From assembly GCA_028751875.1 (NCBI GenBank), contig CM054162.1, positions 2,304,290 through 2,368,289 on the forward strand: DNA of 64,000 nt, written 5' to 3'. This document shows, piece after piece, positions 10,601-22,000 of the stretch (its first letter is position 1; every line of letters starts with the position of its first letter). The position numbers and the translations under genes were made by a program. The notes below the pieces were generated by a model. The model was not told where the DNA came from, ran no database searches, and saw nothing but the letters and a program-made list of their open reading frames with translations. This DNA comes from Rapana venosa (Eukaryota > Mollusca > Gastropoda > Neogastropoda > Muricidae).

Positions 10601-11924
10601 GACCCAACTATTATGCAGCAATTGATAGTATGTGATATAAGAAGCAGAAAAGATGTCATTTTTGAATAGACACGCTGAATTTACAAACAACAAAACAAAC
10701 CCACAGACGCTAAACCCAGTGGATAGGTCATCACTTTCAATCCACATGGGTCACGAGGTCGTGAACGTCGAATCTCTGCAGGTCCAGTGAATTAAGGGGC
10801 TAGTTCGCCTTTTAGAAAAAAATTGACTCTTTTGAATACTATACACGATACATGTTATTGTGTAGATACATTGGTCTCGGTGTAGCCTGACCTTTTTTTT
10901 TTTTTTCCCAATAAACTAACACGAGGATTGCCATATCCAGACATTAGTATGTGGGTGGTGCGACTCACAAGGGCTATGGGCTTACTCACAAAAGCTTCGC
11001 CTATTTAATTCGACATCTACTGAAAAAAGGGCATGTTTTGATTGTTTGCCGTACTAAACATGCAACGGAGATATTCCCCATGTGAAAATTTCTGTCCCCT
11101 GCGTTATTGGGGCTCAAAAGTTATGATTTTGAGTGGTGTTTGTACTTGTTAGGTGGTGTGGCTGTTTGTGATTAAGCCATCACTTTCAGACAAGAAAGAA
11201 GAAAATACAAGACTTCTTTAAATCGTATATTTCATAGAAATAGTTTTCACAAAGCCACGAACCTACCAGTTGTTCAGAGAATGTGGCTGGCATGAGCACG
11301 TAGCACAGCGGTGGAAGAAGAAGCAGATGAATCAGAATCGCAAAGTGGTGGTATGTCAGCCCTCTCAATAGGAGCAGACATGTTCGGAATCACAGCATTT
11401 AGAGGATTTAAGGAGGAAATAAATAAAAATGATGAAGAAGGAAACGATAGATGACTGATTTTTAAGCGGAAAACATATGTACAAATATATATCCCATAAA
11501 ACACTAATCAGGTTTAAACCTTTAGCTTCAGGAACTTCTTTTGAACCCTAAACATATTAAACCTGCCGTTTATTCTGCCTTTAAAAAAAAAACTTTTGAG
11601 AATGGAAAGCACATCATAAATCAAAACCGCAAAAAGGGAAGCCCGTAAATGCAAAGTGCATACAAATATAAACAACAACAACAATGACGACGAAGGAAAA
11701 GACGAAACATGTAACACTGTCATAAAAAACGGAATTTACAGGGACGAGTAACTTAAACAATCAAAAAGCACTTATGATTAAGACTACAAAGAAAAGACAG
11801 TTGATAAGAAAAAGAAACAAAAAATAGTTGATAAAGGAAAATACGCATAAAAGAGAAAAAATAACAAGGAAAAAAAAGAAAAAAAGCATCCAAATATGGA
11901 AAAAATGGAATAAAGTGTGATCTA
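10601..11924. other. Conserved AT-rich spacer, no gene seen
   Basis: There is no gene or RNA that I can support. The stretch is well conserved in C (36970-38280) and D (54850-56180) and recognisable in B (20460-21780). Conserved islands include gacattagtatgtggg near 10943 and cctctcaataggagcag near 11359. Conservation here reflects recent duplication, not demonstrated function. Confidence 0.6.
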
Positions 11925-12060
11925 TCTATCTATCTATGTATCTCTCTGCTCTCTCCTCTCATCTCTCTCTCTCTCTTCTCTCTCATCTCTCTCTCTCTCT
12001 ATTTATATATATATATTATTATATATATATATATTTTATTACTATAGTTTCTATATATAA
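11925..12060. repeat. CT then TA microsatellite pair
   Basis: CTAT, CT and then TA runs. The same CT-then-TA order is present and much expanded in C (38290-38585) and D (56190-56362), and reduced in B (21810-21920). Confidence 0.9.
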
Positions 12061-12302
12061 ACAGAAAAGACACAAGCAAAAGTGCACCTAATTACATAGT
12101 ACGCCTAAAAGCTTAGGTCAAAGAATAATATTGTGAACACAATAAAAAACCTTAAACACTCGCAACAACAAGAGAGAAAATAGGCAAAAAAAAAGCAAAA
12201 ATTTATTGTGGCTCGGGAATATATGGACATTCTCCTCTGAAGAATCCTGTCCCACTAGTTCTATTTCTTTCATTTTATTGTTTTTGAAAACAAGTGTTTC
12301 GA

Positions 12303-12420
12303 TGTGTTTGTGTGTGTGTGTGTGTGTGGGTGTTACTGTGAGTGTGTGTTTGTTGTGCTTGTTTCTGTTTTTTCTGAAAATGGTTTGTGTGTGTGTCGGT
12401 GTGGGTGTGAGGGTGTGTGT
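12303..12420. repeat. (GT)n microsatellite, interrupted
   Basis: GT runs broken by short unique pieces. The counterparts are longer in C (38810-38985) and D (56611-56762) and nearly lost in B (22160-22230). From 12421 to 13020 the sequence is A-rich with no gene. A block at about 12938-12965 containing ggcagcgcaacgc is conserved in all four copies. Confidence 0.9.
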
Positions 12421-13020
12421 CTTAATATGATTGTAGCCATTAAGCACAAGCGGATAATTGGAAAAAAAGGTCCCTTGATAATACAAGCAAGAACACACAC
12501 ACATAGAATAAGTAAAAAGCAAATTCGAAAAGAATACAAGGAAAGTCCAAGAAGGGCTAAGTAAAGGGATACAAAAAATGAAAGAGAAAGAAAGACTACA
12601 AAAAAAGACTATGCGTAATATGAATGAGAACCATGGAACAAAAATAGGAAAATGGGAAAAAAACAGAAAGGGAAAGAAACTGGATAATAAAAAAGGAAAG
12701 AAAGAAAAGGTTAAGAAAAAGAAAGAAAGAAAGATATATGTGGGTTTTCTTTTTTCGAACGATAATGCCTTATAATCAATATCTTTAATGGACAAGTTGA
12801 TTTAAATCTTTGCCCTCCATAAGGGGACATTTTTCAGACGCTAAATTGTAACTTCACGCTTGGAGTCATTCTAAAATAGGGGCTGGGATTTAAAAAAAAA
12901 AAAATCAGTGAAGGGGATGGGTGGGCTGGGCACTGATTTTGTCAGGCGTTAACGGCAGCGCAACGCATCTTCGTCTATGACAGACAACAATAGCATGTCT
13001 GTGTGTGTGATTGTATGACA

Positions 13021-13382
13021 AGAAAGAAGAAGAAGAAGAAGAAGAAGACGATGTCGACGAAAGAGAAGAAGACGAAGAAACATGAAGAAGGAACGACGAC
13101 AAATCAGAAAAGAAGAAAGAAAGAAGAAGAAGAAGTAGCAAGAAGAATTCGAAGAAGAAGAAGAAGAAGAATTGTTACAAAGAAGAAGACATTGCGAAAG
13201 GAAGAAGAGAAGAAGAAAAGAAGGAAGAAGAACAACAACAACAACAACTACAAGAACAAAAACAAGAAACAAGAAGACGAAGAACGATGATGAAGAAGAA
13301 GAAGAAGAAGAAGAAGAAAGAAGAAGATGAAGACGAAGAAGAGAAGAACGAGAAGAAGAAGAGAAGAAGAAGAGAACGAAGA
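13021..13382. repeat. GAA polypurine tract
   Basis: About 360 bases of GAA with AAC and GAC interruptions. Homologues are 39560-39720 plus 40510-40590 (C, split by an insertion) and 57340-57495 (D). In B (about 22860-22930) it is almost absent. From 13383 to 14094 there is A-rich sequence without a gene. Confidence 0.95.
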
Positions 13383-14094
13383 TGAAATAGGGACGGGAAG
13401 AAAAAAGATAGAAAAAGTGGATCATACGAAACCAGTCCAAAAATGCTACAGATAGACAGCGTAATGATAAATAAAAAAAGGGTTAAAACGCTTGAAGAAC
13501 CAAATGAAAAATAAAGAGACATGCAACCACCCCCCCTCACCCCACCCCCACCATTAAAAAAAGATAGTCATAAAAAGAAAACAAGGACAGAGGGAAATAC
13601 CAAATATGTATTGAGATGAAAAAAATAATAGCAAAAAAACAATAAAAACGCGCATTTTTTTTCACATGGAAACCGAAATTGAGGTAAGTGATAAAAAGTT
13701 TAAATAAGCAAAAGCCAATAACAATACAGAAAAAGAAAGTTCATTCAATATAAATACATAACATGATGGGTCACTGTCATCTTATACACCAAATCAACAA
13801 TCAGAACGAAAACAAAACTCAGAATTTTGATGACCAAAAAAATGAATCCAAAAGCCAAAACCAAGATGTAAAACACTAAACCACAAATTATGAAGGTTAC
13901 ATTTTAGAAAACCTCATAACACCTCCCGTATTTGTGCCAAAAATAACATCTCTGATAATAAAAAACAAACAAAATCGGAAGAATGATGGGGGAAAATCAC
14001 CAATCAAGCAGTCAAAACTAAAAAAATCTAACAAATCAAACAGCTGATGCTTGTAGTCTTGCTTTTTGTGTAAATTCTCCTTCCCTTTGTCATG

Positions 14095-14095
14095 C

Positions 14096-14126
<31 letters not shown>

Positions 14127-14182
14127 TCTCTCTCTCTGTCTCTCCTCTCTCTCCTTCTACTCTCTCTCTTCTACTCTCTCTC

Positions 14183-14230
<48 letters not shown>
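14095..14230. repeat. TCTG then (CT)n microsatellite
   Basis: TCTG repeats lead into CT repeats. Homologues are 23600-23740, 41290-41437 and 58196-58338. The next 30 bases (gacagggcggtaattag and onward) are the best-conserved landmark of the duplicated block. From 14270 to 15200 I see no gene. Confidence 0.95.
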
Positions 14231-14231
<1 letters not shown>

Positions 14232-15199
14232 GTGGACAGGGCGGTAATTAGATTACTCCCATGCGATCACGACCTGAGGCTAGCATCGTGTTTCTAATAA
14301 TGGCACATCTACCCATAGTGAGGGGCTTGTCCTGTCGAGATCAACATATCTCTACTTTCTTGTTCTTCACTAATTCTGCTCTGTGTCTTTGTATTTCCTC
14401 TTTGTATTTTTTTTCTAATCCCATCTTATTAACAAGTTTGCAGGGACTTTAAAAAAACTGGGACATGGATAGGTTATTGGTTAGATATTCAAGGAAAAAA
14501 AAATAACTATAGTTATCCCGCTTTGCGAAATATGTGATTTTAGATATTGCTATCTTGTTTACATTCACTTTGGGTGTCTGAGAGAAAAACAAAGGAAAGA
14601 AGACATGGAGGACATAAAATACAAACAGCAAAAAAGTTCAGTAATAAAGCAATATGAATAATAAGAGTAAAGAATAGATTTAGGCAAAGCAAAAAAAACA
14701 AAAACCGAAAAAATGGAAGAAAGAAAAACAGGATTATGGGACAAAGAAAATACGCACTGTAGAACTAAAATAAATCAAGAACGGGTTGAAATCATGATAA
14801 CCATGGACAACAAATCAAAGGACAGAAAGACAAAACAGAAGTTCATGGGAAGCAAAGAAAAAGAAAGTTTGCTCTGTGGAACTTAACAGAACCATAACAC
14901 ACAGAACTGCTTGCTTCATAAAAAATGAACCTAAAACAAAGCAAATGGAGCATCAGAAAGTTAAGAAATAAACCAATTGTGCGTGGATGATCCTTTTCCC
15001 AATGTAACAATGCTTTGTATACAGCAAAAGGAACACCAGGACAAGATCACAATGCAGAGAAGCTAATGAGCTCTATTGTAATGATATAACACAAACCATC
15101 TGAAAAAATTCAGACTTTGATTTGATTTTGCACTTTTTCGTGTACGTTTTTCTTCTTTTCAATAAATAATATGAAACAAACAATCCACGTGTTTTTTTT

Positions 15200-15640
15200 G
15201 TATTCTGTGTGTGTGTGTGTGTGTGTGTTGTGTGGTGTTGTGTTGTGAGCATTTCCTTGTTGTTAACCTAATTTCCACCTTTTTCAATGTGTTCTTTGGA
15301 CGGCACATAGATGTTGGTACACTGATAAACGATTTCAATGCTAAGTACATATCTAAAATCTGTAGGTTACCTCATGCTTCTCTCTTTCTTCAATCACATT
15401 CTGTCGGAGAGCATGGTTACTGTTGATAACAAATATGTCTGTCATAATTTGTTTTTTTTTTGGGGTGGGGGGCGGGTACTTTTTACATGACTGGTGATTT
15501 CATGTTCCATTTCCCACCTTGTGAAATGATGTTGGTACCAGGTAAAAGGTTCCGTTATAATGCATAATACTGTTTTCAGTACGGTAAAGAAAACCTAATT
15601 GAGTTTGTGATTGGCCTTGAGCCTGCACATGTGTGTGTGT
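15200..15640 (+). repeat. Subrepeat module, first of three in copy A
   Basis: A GT tract is followed by a module carrying tgttggtacactgat, catatctaaaatctg, ggttacctcatgcttctc and gttgataacaaat. It then runs to gcctgagcctgcacatgtg and another GT tract. Related modules follow at 16111-16852 and 16853-17600. Single counterparts exist in C (42433-42788) and D (59290-59647). No open frame persists across the copies. Confidence 0.75.
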
Positions 15641-16110
15641 GTGTGGTGTGTTGCTTTGTGTTGTGTGCTATGTGTGTTGTGTGGTTGTGCGTGTTTTTTG
15701 TCTTTAGCATTGTGTGTATGTGTGTGTATCTGTGTGTTCTTGATTAAAAACCATTAACGCGCTGGGGGCAAAGTGAGAGCGGCTGTTATGCAGTGGCTTT
15801 TCCATCATGAAATTCCACTTTATAGCTTAGTCTATAGTGATCGGACTATTACTCTCGACTAGAGGCTTGACTTGCCACAGTCCTTATTGTGCTGCAGCCG
15901 GGGGGCTAGTCAGGCCTTTGGAGAACATCTCCAATGCTGACTGTCCTTATCGCCCACTTGGCGAAGAGAGTGGGGGATGTACTGTGGGCCAAGGCATCTC
16001 CCTTATAATCAAATTTCTGCCCAGTTTCCAAAACAACAGCTACCTCCTCTGCTGTTTCGGAAGTCATCATCGAACACGGAGGACACTAACTACATGTGTG
16101 TGTGTGTGTG
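15641..16110. other. A/B-specific segment, no gene seen
   Basis: A degenerate GT tract is followed by about 350 bases that include gctgcagccggggggctag and ccagtttccaaaacaac. It is present in B (25180-25600) but absent from C and D at the equivalent place. The open frames across it are short and unlike known proteins. Confidence 0.6.
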
Positions 16111-16852
16111 TGAAAACATAAATTATTCCCATATTCCTTTCTTACCCTATCCTTCTCCATCCATCACCCTTTATTATTTCGTTCATCTCTACTCCTCTCT
16201 TTTCGGCTTTTCCCCTTGTTGTTAAGAATGCTGCTTATGACTGTTCCCATCTGCACCAAAAACCTAGATAATAGACGCAAAGGTTGGGTAAGGGGAAGAA
16301 AAGAAACAAGGCTAGAACAATGAGAGAAGGAAAAGCGAGATGGACAATTCATTACAAGACATACTGAACAGGCCCCCAGTCTTCTGCAGTGGCAGACAGG
16401 GTGGGGAAAGACATTCCAAACACATTATTTCTGAGTCACTGTCTGTTCCAGCCCTTCCCCTTCCACCACTCCCAAACCTTTTTCTTCCACTGACATAAAT
16501 GTTGAAACTGATCAGTTATTCATTGCTCTGACTATCTAAAATCTGGTGGCTACCTTGTGGCTTATTCTCTTTCTTCCCACCAATTTAGTAGAGTGTGGAT
16601 TCTGTTGTGATAACAAAGTGTCCTGTCATTCCATGTTTTGTTCTTTTTTTCATGACTGGTGGTTTTCCGCGTTCAATTTTCCACCTGGGAAATTACTTTG
16701 TAACCAGTAAATAGGATTGGGTGACGCATACCATTGCTTTTAGTACAGTGAAGAAATTCTACTTGAGTTTGTGTTTTTTGCATGCATGCATATGTATGAG
16801 TTAGTAAGTGAGTGAGTGCATGAGTGAATGTGTGTGTGTGTGTGTGTGTGTA
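16111..16852 (+). repeat. Subrepeat module, second of three in copy A
   Basis: It contains gctgcttatgactgttccc, then the gacataaatgttgaaactg and actatctaaaatctgg landmarks in the same order as the first module, and ends in a GT tract. It is more diverged than the third. The B counterpart is about 25620-26390. Confidence 0.7.
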
Positions 16853-17600
16853 GGGGGAGGGGGTATTTATATTTAAAAAGTCTTGATATCTTCCTTACCC
16901 CCTGTCTTCCTCACATAGTGCTTATACATTTCTACATGTTTCTCACCCTCCACCTTCTGTTGGCTTTTTTCTTTTTCTTTTAAAGAATGCTGCTATGACC
17001 GGCACCCCATCTGCACCAAGGAACAAGCAGAAAAGAAGCAAGGCGTAATACAGGGAGAGAAAGCAAGATGGACTTCCTTACAAGGCATTTCTACAAGGTG
17101 GGGTTATTATTTATACTGACAGACTGCAATTATTTCCAGGAAGGTGGGCAGGGAGGGGTGTGCGTATGTGCGTGCAGGGGGTGGTGGGTGTAAGATTGAC
17201 CCAATGATTTGTTTAATGTTACCTCCTTTTCCAAACACAATCCTCTCCCCTCCCCCTCACGAATCTCACTACTTCTTCTTTGGCTGACATAAATGTTGGA
17301 CACTGATAACCTATTCATTGCTCCTGACATATCTAAAATCTAGCAGGTTACCTCGTGCTAATCTCTTTCTTTAACATCGTTCTAGTGGAGCATGGATCTG
17401 TTGATAACAAAGAGGCCTGTCATTGACATTTTTTTGTTCTTCTGTGCAAGACTGGTGATTTTCACAATTGGCTAACTCCGAAATGTGTTGGTAACCAGCA
17501 AACAGGATTAGTTCATGCATAATTATTATATTTCTTAGGACACAGAGCGAGTTATATTCAAATCTGCTGTGTGGTTGTGTGTGTGGGGTGGGAGGTGGTT
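16853..17600 (+). repeat. Subrepeat module, third of three in copy A
   Basis: It contains gaatgctgctatgaccgg, ctgacataaatgttggac, catatctaaaatctagc and gttgataacaaag in order. It ends with cataattattatatttc and GT-rich sequence just before the block restarts at 17663. The B counterpart is about 26400-27180. Confidence 0.7.
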
Positions 17601-17662
17601 GAGGGTTTCTATGTGTGTGTCTGTATATATGTGTGGAAGGGGGAGTGGTTGTTAGTGAGTGT

Positions 17663-17893
17663 CAAAGTCAAACTCAAGTCAAACTTTTATTTCCAGATGG
17701 TACATTGATTAAGCAGTGCAATGCTATTTTTCATCAAGCCATCTGTTTAAAATTGATAATAATGATAATATATATGCATACATAGAATGACAAAACAACC
17801 AAAAGAAAATGATAATATAAGCATGCATAAACTTAAAAAAACTAAACAATATTAACTCATACAAATCAAACAAAGAAACAAAATTCTTGTAAA

Positions 17894-17946
<53 letters not shown>

Positions 17947-18500
17947 TGTGTGTGAGTGTGCGTGTGTGTGGAGTGTGTGTGAGTGTGTGTGCACTTGTAT
18001 CTCACTCTTGTTATATAGTTGACTTTTTTATAGTTGGAATTTATATAGTCGGCATTTTTCTTGCTTTTTCTTCTAAAAGTGCTGTTATAACTAATGCCTT
18101 ATCTGCATCATCTGTTTATAATAGCACAGCTTTTCCTCTTCCTCTTCCTCTTCTTTGCATTCTTTATTGCATTCTGCTTTTTTCTCCTTTGCATTCTTCT
18201 TTTTTTTGGCATTTTTTTTCTTTGCAATATACTTCTTCTTCTTCTTTGCATTCTACTTCGTCTTCTTCTTTGCATTTTTTGTTTTGAATTTTTCTTCTTT
18301 GCATTTGTCTTGTTTTCATTCTCCCTTTTCATTTCTTCTACTTTTATCTTCTTGTTCTTGTTACTGTTCTTGTTCTTGTTCTTGTTCTTGTTTTCTTCTT
18401 CTTCTTTTCTTCTTCTTCTTCTTCTTCTTTCTTCTTCTTCTTTTCTTCTTCTTCTTCTTTTTTCTTCTTTTTCGTCTTCTTTCCCTTTTTCTCCTCCCCT
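17663..18500 (+). repeat. Start of the next block copy (B, first part), cut by a gap
   Basis: It restarts the sequence of position 1: retroposon-like hexamer tail, GT tract (17897-17995), TTC/TTTGCA tract (18130-18480). It is about 93-97% like copy A by eye outside the microsatellites. The GTT-CTT run near 18350 is specific to it. It breaks off inside the TTC tract at the gap. Confidence 0.85.
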
Positions 18501-19000
18501 NNNNNNNNNNNNNNNNNNNNNNNNNNNNNNNNNNNNNNNNNNNNNNNNNNNNNNNNNNNNNNNNNNNNNNNNNNNNNNNNNNNNNNNNNNNNNNNNNNNN
18601 NNNNNNNNNNNNNNNNNNNNNNNNNNNNNNNNNNNNNNNNNNNNNNNNNNNNNNNNNNNNNNNNNNNNNNNNNNNNNNNNNNNNNNNNNNNNNNNNNNNN
18701 NNNNNNNNNNNNNNNNNNNNNNNNNNNNNNNNNNNNNNNNNNNNNNNNNNNNNNNNNNNNNNNNNNNNNNNNNNNNNNNNNNNNNNNNNNNNNNNNNNNN
18801 NNNNNNNNNNNNNNNNNNNNNNNNNNNNNNNNNNNNNNNNNNNNNNNNNNNNNNNNNNNNNNNNNNNNNNNNNNNNNNNNNNNNNNNNNNNNNNNNNNNN
18901 NNNNNNNNNNNNNNNNNNNNNNNNNNNNNNNNNNNNNNNNNNNNNNNNNNNNNNNNNNNNNNNNNNNNNNNNNNNNNNNNNNNNNNNNNNNNNNNNNNNN
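18501..19000. other. Assembly gap of exactly 500 N
   Basis: Exactly 500 unknown bases. A round number suggests a placeholder of unknown true size between two contigs. The left edge lies in a TTC tract, a common place for assemblies to stop. Confidence 0.98.
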
Positions 19001-22000
19001 TTTATTTATAAATTTTTCTTTTTTTTAATTTTTTAAAAGTTTTATTTTGGTTTTTTCCTTAAATTTATAAAGGCCCCCTTTTTTTTTTTTCCCCTTTTTT
19101 CATTTTTTTTTCCCCCCCGTTGTTTTTTTAGGAATTTTGGCCCCCAGTTTCTTATTTTGAAATCTTTTCTTTTTTTTTTTTTATGAAAATTTTTTAATTT
19201 TTTCTGTTTTTTTACTTTTAGATACAAAATTTAAAGCTTTTAATTTACCTGTAAAAGGTGAATAAAAGGTGCCCCATAAAAACAAACAAAACAAAAGAAG
19301 AAATCAAAACCCTATTCATTGGGGAGAGAATTCTGAGTGTTTTTTGTGTGTGTGGGGGTTGTGAGTGTGGTTGAGTGTGTGTGTGTGTGTGGGGGGGGGG
19401 GGCGTTTCGGGATATACTAAATATTAATACTCGAGACGGGGAGAGAGAGTGAAACAAGAAAGAGAGAGAAAAAGGGGGGAAGAGAGGGGAGAGAGAGTTT
19501 TAGGAGGGGCGAAAAATGAGAAGGGGGAAGGAGAAAGAAAAAAGAAAAAAAACTAAAAAGGAAGAAAGAAAAAAAAGATACAAAAAAAAGAAAAAAAAAG
19601 AACACAGAAGAAGGGGGGAGAAAAAAAAGGGAAAGTGCAAAAAAAAAAGCATGCCGGATGCAAAAAAAGCAGGCGTGAAAAAAGCCGTATAAAGTGAAAA
19701 AAAACGATGGAAAAGTAAGGTATGGAGAAAAAAATTAAATAATTTGAGGGAAGAGAGGAGAGAGAGAGAGGAGAGAGAGAGGGCAAGATGAGAGGGGAAG
19801 GAGAGAGGAAGAGAGGGGGGGGGGGGAAAAGGGGGGGTTGAAGTGAAGTGTTTTTGTATTTTTTAAAACGTATTGATTTGTCAGTAACAAAATCTTTGAA
19901 ACTTCAGGAAATGTGGGGGGTATCTTTTATTGGTATTTTTTAAACAAAATCCAAGTTTAGGAAATTTTTCATAACAGAAATTGTTTTTCGTTTTTTTGAT
20001 TTTGTTCGTGTTCGTTTTTTTGTGTTTTCTTCTTCTTTTTTTTTCTCCTCCTTCTGAATTTTTTTGAATTGTTTTAAGGTCAAGTTTGATTATTTTCGTA
20101 GGTTGTTTTTTCCATTCTTTTTGTTTTGATTAGTTTTGGATTTTTGGGGTGGGGGGGGGGGGGGGACCAAGCAAAAATTGACAATATTACAGAAACACAA
20201 TAACAACTATCATTCACTTAAAACCAAAAACAATCAATCAATCCTAATCAAAATAATGTTTTCCGATTTCTTTTTTTTTTTGCTTCAAAACTGTGTACAT
20301 TTTTCTTGCATTGTTCTTTTTCAAATGATATATTTTTTACATGAAATTATTGCTAAACCACAAAACCCTCATCATTAAATCTCACATTATCAGCGAAACA
20401 TCAGCTTATCCCCCATCATCTCTCATCACCCCCACCACCCCCCTCATGACCTATTATGCAGAAAATTGAAAGTTGTGAAAAAAGCAGCAGAAAAAAAGAT
20501 GCATTTATGAAATAGCCCGTGAATTAAAAAACACAAAACAAACCCACAGCGCTATAACCCAGTGGATAGGTACTTTCATTTTTTAAATTTCCTGGGTCCA
20601 GGAAAGGTCGTAAAGTCGAATTCAGCGCGTCCAGTAAATTTAAAAGGGGCTAGTTCCCCTTTAAAAAAAAATTTCCTTTTTGAATACTTTACCGTACATT
20701 TTTATTTTGTAGATAAATTTTGTCTCGGTGAAAGGTTTTGACTTTTTTTTTCCCAAACTACAAAAGAATTGCTATCCAGACATTAGTATGGGGTGGGTTT
20801 TGCGACTCAAACTATGGGTTTACTCACAATAAGCTCTCCTCTTTCACTCGACATCTACGAAAAAAGGGCATGTTTTTGGATTGTTTCCCGTACTAAGACT
20901 GAAGGGGAGTTATTTCCCCGTTTTTGGAAAAATTACTTTCCCCTGGTATTGGGTCAAAAAGTTTGATTTTGGTGATGTTTGTACTTGTTAGGGGTTTTTT
21001 GGCTGTTTTTGTGATAACCCCTTTCACTTCAGACAAGAAAAAAAAGACATACTTATTTTTTTAAACGCATTTTTTTAGATTGATTCCAAAGCCACGAAAA
21101 ACCCACCAGTTGTTAAAAGTGTGGCGAGCATAAAAACGGGAAGACGCGGTTTAAAAAAGAAGCAGATGAATCAGAACGGAAAAAAAATGGTGTCACTGTC
21201 CCCCTCTCAATAGGAGCAGACACTGTTCGGAAATTCAAGCATTCTAGAGGTTTTAAGGGGAACAAAATAAAATGATGAAAAAGAGAACGATAGGGGGCCT
21301 TTAATTTTAAAGCAAAAAACATTTGTAAAAATTATAATATCCCATAAACACTAAAACGGGGTTACACCTTAAGTTTGAAAAACCTTCTTTTGAACATAAC
21401 AATAAATGCCGGTTCTTCTCCCTTTAAAAAAAACCCCAACACATTTGAGAAGGGGAAAAGACTTTATAAATCAAACCGAAAAAAGGAAAAACCCATAAAT
21501 GCAGGTGATCAAAAAAAAACAACAAAAACAAAAAACAAAAAACAACAAAAAAGGAGAAAGGGGAATATTAACACTGTTCCCCAAAAAACAGAACAAAACG
21601 GACAATAACTTAAATAAAGCAAAAAAAAATTTTGACGTTAGATAAAAAAAAGAAATTTTTTAAGAGAAAGAAAAAAAAATAAATTGATAGGGAAAACCGC
21701 ATAAAAAAAAAAAAAGAAAATACAAGGAAAAAAAAAAAAAAAGCACCCAAAATATATAAAAGAAAAAAGGTTTGTATCTTTTATCTTTTATACATATCCT
21801 TTCTATTTTCCCACTCTCTCTCTTCTCTATCTCTCTCCCCTCCCCTTCTCTTTTCCTCTCTCTTCTTTTTCTCTTTATATATAATATATTTTAAATATAT
21901 TTTATTATATATATATAAAATAAAACCCCAAACAAGAAAAAAAGGACAAAAAGCAAAAGTGCACACTAATGACATAGTACCCCCAAAAAAGTTTAGGTCA

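Larger units (their letters stand above)
1..17662 (+). repeat. Large duplicated block, copy A
   Basis: This is the most complete and cleanest copy of a block that recurs in the window. Order within it: retroposon-like tail, GT tract, TTC tract, GAA tract, LINE fragment, A-rich spacer, LINE 3' end plus SINE, TTC tract, CT and GA tracts, a second LINE 3' end, more TTC, a young SINE, CAT tract, AT-rich spacers, and three related subrepeats at the end. Landmarks recur in the same order in other copies: the block starting gacagggcggtaattag lies near 14235 here, 23738 in B, 41441 in C and 58339 in D. At 17663 the opening sequence of position 1 starts again. The coordinates follow that restart. Paralogy is seen directly; the mechanism is not. 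Confidence 0.85.

Noticed and set aside
18094..19036. Open frames of about 300 codons spanning the gap
   Set aside because: They consist of TTC translation plus 500 N read as unknown residues.
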